Origin: Acidobacteriota bacterium
GTDB taxonomy: Bacteria > Acidobacteriota > Vicinamibacteria > Vicinamibacterales > UBA8438
Direction: 5' to 3'
DNA length: 11,769 nt
NCBI GenBank assembly: GCA_005778315.1
Contig: SXOW01000431.1
Location: forward strand, 1 to 11,769
Below, one piece after another: positions 6,325 through 11,769 of the stretch. The notes below the pieces were generated by a model. It made no database searches. It saw nothing but the letters and a program-made list of their open reading frames with translations, and was not told the DNA's origin. The first letter of the stretch is position 1. The number at the start of each line of letters is the position of its first letter. The position numbers and the translations under genes are program-made.

Positions 6325-8823
6325 ATGCATACGCTCTCTCTCAAGCGCGCGATACGCTCGCTGTTCCGCAGCCCGTTTGTCACCATCATTGCGATTGCAT
6401 CGCTCGCGCTGGGCATCGGCGCCAATGCCGCGATCTTTTCGCTCTTCGAGCAATTTCTGATCCGGCCGCTGCCGGTCGCAGCGCCCGATCGTCTCGTCAA
6501 CCTGGCGGCGCCTGGCCCCAAACCCGGATCCACCTCCTGCAACCAGTCGGGCGGGTGCGACGAGGTCTTCAGCTACCCGATGTTTCGCGACCTCCAACGC
6601 GAACAGACCCCTTTCACGGACATCGTTGCGCACGTTCAATTCGGGACGAACCTGGCCTACCGGGGCGAGACCATCTCCGCCGGTGGCGAGGTCGTCTCCG
6701 GGAGCTACTTTCCAGTGCTGGGTCTGCAGCCGGCGCTGGGACGGCTGCTCGGGCCAGCCGATGACGAGACGGGCGAGTCTCCGCTCGTCGTGCTGAGCCA
6801 CGACTACTGGCGGTCCCGGCTTGACGAGGACCCTTCAGTCATCAACGACACGCTGATCGTGAACGGCCAGGCCCTGACCATCGTCGGCGTCGCGCCGGCC
6901 GGCTTCACAGGGACCACGCTCGGGGTCCGACCGTATGTCTTCGTGCCCCTCACGATGGCCGAGCGCCTGGGGGTCAGTCGCGACCTCGACGCACGGCGCA
7001 GCTACTGGTTGTATCTCTTCGCCCGGCTCCAACCGGGCACCTCGATGGCGCAGGCTCACACCGCCATCAATGTCCCGTATGGTGCCATCCTCAACGACGT
7101 CGAGGCCCCGCTGCAGGAAGGCATGAGCGAACAAACGCTCGCCCGCTTTCGAACCCGCGAGGTAGGCCTAGCCGAGGGTGATAGGGGACAGAGCGGCGTG
7201 GACGAGGACGCGCAGGCACCGCTCTTGCTGCTGTTGGGAGTCACGGCGTTTGTGCTGATTATTGCCTGCTCGAACATCGCGAACTTGCTGCTCGCGCGCG
7301 GCGCCACCCGGGCGGCAGAGATGGGTGTGCGCTTGTCGCTCGGCGCGAACCGGGGGCAGCTCATCGGGCAGCTGCTGCTCGAGGCATGCCTCCTCGCGTC
7401 ACTCGGCGCCGCGGCCGGTCTCTTGGTGGCGCGGTGGACGCTGGCTGTGTTTGTGTCGTTCCTGCCAGCCCAAGCGGTCGCGGCGTTCCCGAAGGCGCTC
7501 GACACACCGGCCTTCCTGTTTGTTGGCGTGCTCGCGCTGGGAACCGGTGTGTTGTTCGGGCTGGTCCCCGCCTGGCAGAGCACGCGGCCGGACCTGATCG
7601 CGACCGTGAAACAACACGCCGGCCACTCATCCGGGTCTCGATCGGCGGCGCGCTTCCGTACGTCGCTCGCCACGGTGCAAATCGGGCTCTCGATGGTGCT
7701 GCTCGTCTCCGCCGGCCTGTTTACGAAGAGTCTGTACAACGTGAGCCGCGTTGAGCTGGGTCTCGACATCGACGAGCTGGTGACGTTCTCCGTCTCGCCG
7801 AACCTGAACGGGTACACACCCGAACAGTCGCTGGCGTTCTTCGCTCGACTCGAAGACGAACTGGGCACGGTGCCCGGCGCCACGCGTGTCGCCGCCTCCC
7901 GGGTACCCTTGCTGGCCGGCAGCAACTGGGGCAACAGCGTGCGGGTGGAGGGATTCGACGCCGGACCCGACACCGATACCGAGTCGCGCTTCAACGAAGT
8001 AGGGTCTGGCTACTTCCGGGCCATGGGCATGCCGCTCTTGGCTGGTCGCGAGTTCACACTCGCCGACGCGGGCGACGCCCCCAAAGTAGCCATAGTCAAC
8101 CAACGTTTCGCCGAGAAGTTCAACCTCGGCCAGGACGCCGTCGGCAAGTGGATGAGCAGCGGCGGTCGAGACGCCGAACTCGACACTCAGATCATCGGGC
8201 TGGCACCTGACGCCAAGTACAGCGAAGTCAAGGGGGAGATCCCGCCGCTGTTTTTTCGACCATATCGTCAGAACAGCAACGTCGGCTCCATGAATTTCTA
8301 CGTGCGGGCGGCGACGCGCGGTGACCAGCTGCTCTCGGCGCTGCCCAGGGTGGTCAGCCGGCTCGACCCCAACCTGCCGGTGGAAGACCTGCGCACCATG
8401 GACGCGCAGGTCAGAGACAACGTGTTCATCGACCGCACCATCGGCGTGCTGTCGGCCGCATTCGCGGTCCTGGCCACGCTCCTCGCCGCGGTTGGCCTGT
8501 ATGGGGTCCTCGCCTACTCGGTGGCGCAGCGCACGCGGGAAATCGGACTGCGCATGGCGCTCGGCGCCGACTCGCGCGCGGTGCGCGCGCTCGTCATGCG
8601 GCAAGTGACGCGGATGACACTCATCGGCGGCGTCGCGGGGCTGGCCGCGGCCGTCGGACTCGGACGTGTCACGCGGTCCTTGCTGTTCGAGCTGCAAGCC
8701 AGCGACCCGATGGTGATGTTGGGGTCAGCGGTGGCGCTGACGCTTGTCGCACTGGGCGCCGGAGCCGTTCCTGCGCGACGAGCCTCCAGAATCGAACCGA
8801 TGGTCGCGCTACGTCACGACTAG
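6325..8823 (+). CDS. Duplicated FtsX/MacB-type ABC permease (ADOP family)
   Basis: This 832-residue inner-membrane protein has two tandem MacB_PCD-FtsX units. Unit 1 has a first membrane helix at about 18-40 (IASLALGIGANAAIFSLF), a periplasmic domain at about 45-290 containing VVSGSYFPVLGLQPALGR and LIVNGQALTIVGVAP, then FtsX helices near 300-322, 348-372 and 394-412. Unit 2 starts near 444 (RTSLATVQIGLSMVLLVSAG), has a periplasmic part to about 700, then FtsX helices near 706-730, 755-775 and 790-810. The motif QRTREIGLRMALGA near 736-749 is characteristic of the last FtsX domain. The layout matches the acidobacterial duplicated orphan permease family, which is called orphan because copies usually lack a partner ATPase nearby, as here. 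Export or mechanotransmission driven by a distant MacB-like ATPase is an inference. Some members have an extra N-terminal cytoplasmic segment linked to PadR regulation; this one begins directly at the first unit. Confidence 0.92.
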   Translation: MHTLSLKRAIRSLFRSPFVTIIAIASLALGIGANAAIFSLFEQFLIRPLPVAAPDRLVNLAAPGPKPGSTSCNQSGGCDEVFSYPMFRDLQREQTPFTDIVAHVQFGTNLAYRGETISAGGEVVSGSYFPVLGLQPALGRLLGPADDETGESPLVVLSHDYWRSRLDEDPSVINDTLIVNGQALTIVGVAPAGFTGTTLGVRPYVFVPLTMAERLGVSRDLDARRSYWLYLFARLQPGTSMAQAHTAINVPYGAILNDVEAPLQEGMSEQTLARFRTREVGLAEGDRGQSGVDEDAQAPLLLLLGVTAFVLIIACSNIANLLLARGATRAAEMGVRLSLGANRGQLIGQLLLEACLLASLGAAAGLLVARWTLAVFVSFLPAQAVAAFPKALDTPAFLFVGVLALGTGVLFGLVPAWQSTRPDLIATVKQHAGHSSGSRSAARFRTSLATVQIGLSMVLLVSAGLFTKSLYNVSRVELGLDIDELVTFSVSPNLNGYTPEQSLAFFARLEDELGTVPGATRVAASRVPLLAGSNWGNSVRVEGFDAGPDTDTESRFNEVGSGYFRAMGMPLLAGREFTLADAGDAPKVAIVNQRFAEKFNLGQDAVGKWMSSGGRDAELDTQIIGLAPDAKYSEVKGEIPPLFFRPYRQNSNVGSMNFYVRAATRGDQLLSALPRVVSRLDPNLPVEDLRTMDAQVRDNVFIDRTIGVLSAAFAVLATLLAAVGLYGVLAYSVAQRTREIGLRMALGADSRAVRALVMRQVTRMTLIGGVAGLAAAVGLGRVTRSLLFELQASDPMVMLGSAVALTLVALGAGAVPARRASRIEPMVALRHD

Positions 8824-8848
8824 GCTGCGCTCGAGAGACGATACGGCG

Positions 8849-10474
8849 CTATCGGGTGTCGTCCGACAGTGCGAATGAGGTGAGATTCGTGCCCGAGGGA
8901 ATCAGCACATGCTGCTTGCCGTCGAGCATATGGGTGATGGCCGCGGTGCCCCAGATAGACCACCCGGTGGGGTAATGCCAGAGGTTCTCGCCGCTCTCGG
9001 CGTCGAACGCCATGAAATTGCCTTCGTTGTCGCCGGTGAACACGAGACCGGATGCGGTCGACATGGTGCCAGCCATGGAGGGCGTCGGATACCGAAACTC
9101 CCAGCGACGCTCCCCCGTGGTCACGTCGATGGCGCGCAGGGCGCCGTAGGCCTTGTCGCGATCGACCCACACCGTACCGCCGGACGAGGGTCGCCCCGGT
9201 TCGAAGTCCGGCTCCTGCGGAATGAACGTCGCGCAGGTCTCACGCGCGCTGACAAAGAACAGGCCTCGGGCGGGGTCGAAGGAGGGCGGCATGAAGTTCG
9301 TGCCGCCCCAGTAGTCCGGCAGACAGCCCTTGCTTCCGTCGTTGAGCACGATGGGACGGCCGTTGTCATCGAGTTCGCGCGCCCAGGTGGTGTCCGTAAA
9401 CGGTTTCCCGAGGAGCAGTTCTCCCGTGGCGCGGTCGAGGACGTAGAAAAACCCGTTCCGGTTCGCCACCATCACGACCTTTCGCGGACGGCCCTCCCAG
9501 GTGATGTCGGCCTGGACCGGCACATGGTTCGAGTCCCAGTCGTTCACGTCGTGCGGCGTGAACTGATAGTGCCACTGGATGATGCCGGTATCGGCATCAA
9601 GGGCCACAAGGGACGCGGTATACAGGTTGTCGCCCAGGCGGTCGTCGCCGTAGTAGTCCGGGTTCGGGTTGCCGGTGCCCCAATACAGCAGGTTGAGCTC
9701 GGGGTCGTAGCTGCCGGTCGCCCAGGTGCCACCGCCGCCCCGCTCTCGCGCCCCGGTAAACGGCCAGGTATCGCCGCCCGGCTCGTCTGGTCCCGGAATG
9801 GTGTAGAAGCGCCAGTCGCGCTCGCCCGTCTCCGGGTCGTAGGCGTCGATGAAGCCCTTGGTCGCGTACTCGCCGCCCGAGATGCCAATGATGACCTTGC
9901 CGTTGACGACGAGGGGCGCCATCGTCGCGGAGTAGCCGATCCGGTAGTCGGCCAGCTCCACATCCCACAGGACGGTTCCGGTGGTGCGGTCGAACGCCAG
10001 CAGGTGTGCGTCGAGGGTGACCATGAACAGGTGGTTTCCGAGGAGGCCGAAGCCGCGGTTGACCGGGGCGCTGGCGCCGTAGGTGAGATCGTCGGGCAGC
10101 TCGCGCCGATACTCCCAGAACCTACGCCCCGTGCGGGCGTCGAGCGCCCACGCATAGTTGTTGGGGCCGGTGACATACAGCACCCCGTCCCAGACCAACG
10201 GCGTGGTTTCGAAACCGCGCCCCCGCGCCATCGTCCCGGACTGGAAGGTCCACTGGGGTGTGAGCCGATTGACGTTCTGCGGCGTGATCTGGGTCAGGGG
10301 GCTGTGGCGTCGACCACTGTAGTCTCCCGAAAAGGTTGGCCAGCGCGTTGGATCGGTGAACCCGTCGAGGAGTTGCGCCTGTGTCGGGCCCGCCACCGGT
10401 TCCTGGGCTGACACGCCCACCGGTCCGGATACAGCCATGAGCGCGGTCAGCGCCGCGAGTCTCGTCACGCGCAT
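8849..10474 (-). CDS. PQQ-dependent alcohol dehydrogenase (quinoprotein, methanol/ethanol type)
   Basis: The chosen ATG at 10474 gives 541 residues starting with a signal peptide (MRVTRLAALTALMAVSGPVG, cleavage near AQ at 23-24). A GTG at 10540 would add 22 charged residues and is less likely. The mature protein is an eight-bladed propeller with tryptophan-docking repeats such as DARTGRRFWEY, DPETGERDWRF, DADTGIIQWHY and DAESGENLWHY. Metal/PQQ site candidates by alignment from memory are Glu202 (SGGEY), Asn269 (GTGNP) and catalytic Asp312 in TPHDVNDWDS. Asp314, two residues after Asp312, is the pattern of lanthanide-dependent XoxF/ExaF enzymes. The adjacent-cysteine pair common before VNRG in methanol dehydrogenases is replaced by Ser-Ala (GASAPVNRG). 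There is no C-terminal cytochrome domain; electrons presumably go to the separate cytochrome encoded 81 bases upstream. It oxidises an alcohol in the periplasm; the actual substrate is unknown. Confidence 0.92.
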   Translation of the reverse strand: MRVTRLAALTALMAVSGPVGVSAQEPVAGPTQAQLLDGFTDPTRWPTFSGDYSGRRHSPLTQITPQNVNRLTPQWTFQSGTMARGRGFETTPLVWDGVLYVTGPNNYAWALDARTGRRFWEYRRELPDDLTYGASAPVNRGFGLLGNHLFMVTLDAHLLAFDRTTGTVLWDVELADYRIGYSATMAPLVVNGKVIIGISGGEYATKGFIDAYDPETGERDWRFYTIPGPDEPGGDTWPFTGARERGGGGTWATGSYDPELNLLYWGTGNPNPDYYGDDRLGDNLYTASLVALDADTGIIQWHYQFTPHDVNDWDSNHVPVQADITWEGRPRKVVMVANRNGFFYVLDRATGELLLGKPFTDTTWARELDDNGRPIVLNDGSKGCLPDYWGGTNFMPPSFDPARGLFFVSARETCATFIPQEPDFEPGRPSSGGTVWVDRDKAYGALRAIDVTTGERRWEFRYPTPSMAGTMSTASGLVFTGDNEGNFMAFDAESGENLWHYPTGWSIWGTAAITHMLDGKQHVLIPSGTNLTSFALSDDTR

Positions 10475-10555
10475 CTGTGATTTGCCTTGTCTCGCCAGGC
10501 GTCTGGCCCGGGATTCCACGAAATCCGACGACGTACCCACCGAACGCCACCGCGA

Positions 10556-11392
10556 TCAGGGGCCGTCACTCTCCTCATGCACCGACGTCAGAAAACGTAG
10601 CAGATCGTCCAGCTCGGCCTCGCTCAACACGTCTGGACCAAATGGGGGCATCAACGACTCGGCCTGATCTTGTACCTGGCGAAGCCCCGTCTTCAGGTAG
10701 CCCTGCAAGCGCTCGGACGTGTCCACGATCTGGATGGAAAATGCGTCCTCTGCTTTCTTGAGCCCACGGATGCGCTCCCCGTCGGCGGTCACCAGCGCCA
10801 CCGTCCGGTATCCGACACCCATCGCCGCGCTGGGGTCTCGGATGGCTGACGTCATACCGGCGCGCGAGCGGCTCCTGGTAACCCGCGAGAGATCGGGGCC
10901 CAGCCGACCGCCATCGCTCCCCACCCGGTGACAACGGGCACAGTTCGCCAGGTAGACGTCGCGCCCCTGGTCTGCGTTCCCCGTCGCATACTCGACCAGC
11001 GACACCGTGCCCAAGCTCTTGAGATAGCTCACGATCGCCCACAGTTCGTCGTCGGGGGCGGTACTCGAGGGCATGATGCTCCCGGGGATACCGGCCCGGA
11101 CGGTCTGGAACACACGTCCATCGCTGCGCCCGGCGGCGAAGATCACCGTCAGGTCCGGTCCGCTGATCCCTTTCGCGTCCGCGCCGTGGCACTCGGCACA
11201 GCGTGTTTCAAACAGCGCGCGTCCGGCGCTGATCGCCCCGGGGTTCCCTTCGTGAGGATTGGCGAGGTTGTCCTGAGCGGCTGCGCTGGCGGAGAGCATC
11301 AGCACCGTCGCAGCCAACCGCAGGGACCGGGCACCGCTCGCAGAGCGGCACCGGAGGGTCAAGAGAACGGCGGAAACAATCTGTGCGCGCAT
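10556..11392 (-). CDS. Periplasmic di-heme cytochrome c, probable electron acceptor of the quinoprotein
   Basis: ATG at 11392 gives 278 residues; longer in-frame starts up to 11701 would run through the divergent CoA-transferase gene and are rejected. Residues 1-40 form an unusual signal with two hydrophobic runs (4-13 and 24-39) split by an Arg-rich piece, ending in ASAAAQ. Domain 1 (about 54-128) is a class I cytochrome c with CAECH at 65-69 and likely axial Met107. Domain 2 (about 142-270) has CARCH at 151-155, RLGPDLS, IRDPSAAMGVGYRTV and LSEAELDDLLRFLTS. This order matches the heme-binding domain found fused to large Planctomycete and Acidobacteria dehydrogenases (TIGR02603 type), with Met248 as likely ligand. 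An AAGG stands several bases before the start. It precedes the PQQ dehydrogenase on the same strand with an 81-base gap and is probably co-transcribed, carrying electrons from it to the respiratory chain. Confidence 0.9.
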   Translation of the reverse strand: MRAQIVSAVLLTLRCRSASGARSLRLAATVLMLSASAAAQDNLANPHEGNPGAISAGRALFETRCAECHGADAKGISGPDLTVIFAAGRSDGRVFQTVRAGIPGSIMPSSTAPDDELWAIVSYLKSLGTVSLVEYATGNADQGRDVYLANCARCHRVGSDGGRLGPDLSRVTRSRSRAGMTSAIRDPSAAMGVGYRTVALVTADGERIRGLKKAEDAFSIQIVDTSERLQGYLKTGLRQVQDQAESLMPPFGPDVLSEAELDDLLRFLTSVHEESDGP

Positions 11393-11504
11393 GCGGTGCC
11401 TTGAAGCGATGTCCGGGTACCATGGCGCAGGCCGCGCCGTAACACAAGCACCATACTGGCTGGGGTGTGCAAAGAGTCGGACGGCGGGCGAACGGACACG
11501 AGAC

Positions 11505-11769
11505 ATGGGACCCTTGGCAGACGTCAAGATCGTCGAACTGGCCGGCATCGGTCCATGTCCGATGGCGGCCATGTTGCTGGCGGAGCTTGGCGCCGACGTC
11601 CTGAAGATCGACCGCCTGAGGCCATCCGGCCTCGGCATCGCGCTGCCTGACGAACACGCGCTCCTCAATCGGAGCCGGCGCTCCGTGGCGGTCAATCTCA
11701 AACACGCCGACGGCGTCGCATTGGTGCTCCGTCTCTGCCGGCAGGCGGACGCGGTGATCGAGGGATTCC
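11505..11769 (+). CDS. CaiB/BaiF CoA-transferase family III protein, alpha-methylacyl-CoA racemase-like, 3' end cut
   Basis: The frame is open from ATG at 11505 to the window end (88 codons). It starts MGPLADVKIVELAGIGPCPM, then AMLLAELGADVLKIDR, LLNRSRRSVAVNLKHADGVA and RQADAVIEGF. This is the N-terminal CoA-binding part of family III CoA-transferases, and the wording (MGPL..VKIVELAGIGP, IDR, LLNRSRRSVAVNLK) is closest to alpha-methylacyl-CoA racemases, which invert 2-methyl branched acyl-CoAs. Cys18 replaces the Gly usual in ELAGIGPGP. The catalytic His and Asp lie beyond the window, so activity cannot be judged. No strong Shine-Dalgarno is seen. It is divergent from the cytochrome gene, with 112 bases between the two starts. 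Confidence 0.88.
   Translation, partial: MGPLADVKIVELAGIGPCPMAAMLLAELGADVLKIDRLRPSGLGIALPDEHALLNRSRRSVAVNLKHADGVALVLRLCRQADAVIEGF

Noticed and set aside
7627..8697. 356-codon minus-strand frame opposite the ADOP permease
   Set aside because: Low-complexity Arg/His/Gln-rich translation with no recognisable domain; shadow of the real gene.
8909..10411. 500-codon open frame on the plus strand opposite the PQQ dehydrogenase
   Set aside because: High G+C keeps antisense frames open. The translation is Arg/Gly/Val-rich with no family motif, while the opposite strand has unmistakable quinoprotein sequence.
11393..11701. Longer start for the cytochrome c gene
   Set aside because: It would overlap the CoA-transferase 5' end on the opposite strand and would bury the signal peptide behind about 100 Arg/Ser-rich residues.

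Overview
This is a GC-rich bacterial window, roughly two thirds G+C through most of its length, and it looks like an Acidobacteriota genome, possibly Vicinamibacterales-like. The best marker is a duplicated FtsX/MacB-type permease of the acidobacterial ADOP type at 6325-8823. A DinB-like protein, a PQQ alcohol dehydrogenase with its own cytochrome c, and a heme-bearing beta-propeller protein fit the same background. The assignment is inferred from gene types and no marker gene was compared.

Left end (1-2048). The first ~350 bases are, on the minus strand, the middle of an F1 ATP synthase alpha subunit gene (atpA) of proteobacterial flavour. It stops abruptly at ~350 in mid-gene and meets a plus-strand beta-propeller gene that lacks its own 5' part. 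Both genes are broken at the same point and base composition changes there, so a chimeric join (assembly artefact or real rearrangement) is likely.

Transporter region (2049-5041). A minus-strand operon encodes a complete ABC importer of the nitrate/sulfonate/taurine/thiamine-precursor class: a binding lipoprotein (4897-3788), an ATPase (3764-3003) and a permease (3006-2248, overlapping the ATPase by 4 bases). It is bracketed by two diverged copies of one ~95-base GC-rich multi-hairpin repeat in opposite orientation. This repeat is the main structure in the window that genes do not explain.

Middle (5042-8823). A secreted DUF442/BLH-type phosphatase-like protein (minus) is divergent from a DinB-superfamily protein (plus). 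The large ADOP permease follows with a good ribosome binding site and no adjacent ATPase.

Right end (8849-11769). A minus-strand pair encodes a periplasmic di-heme cytochrome c (11392-10556) and a PQQ-dependent alcohol dehydrogenase (10474-8849). They plausibly form one respiratory unit: the quinoprotein oxidises an alcohol and passes electrons to the cytochrome. The quinoprotein carries an Asp-x-Asp pattern at its catalytic site, as in lanthanide-dependent enzymes. Divergent from the pair, the 5' end of a CaiB/BaiF CoA-transferase (alpha-methylacyl-CoA racemase type) runs off the window.

No tRNA, rRNA, CRISPR array, transposase or integrase gene was recognised. No gene-free stretch exceeds 300 bases.
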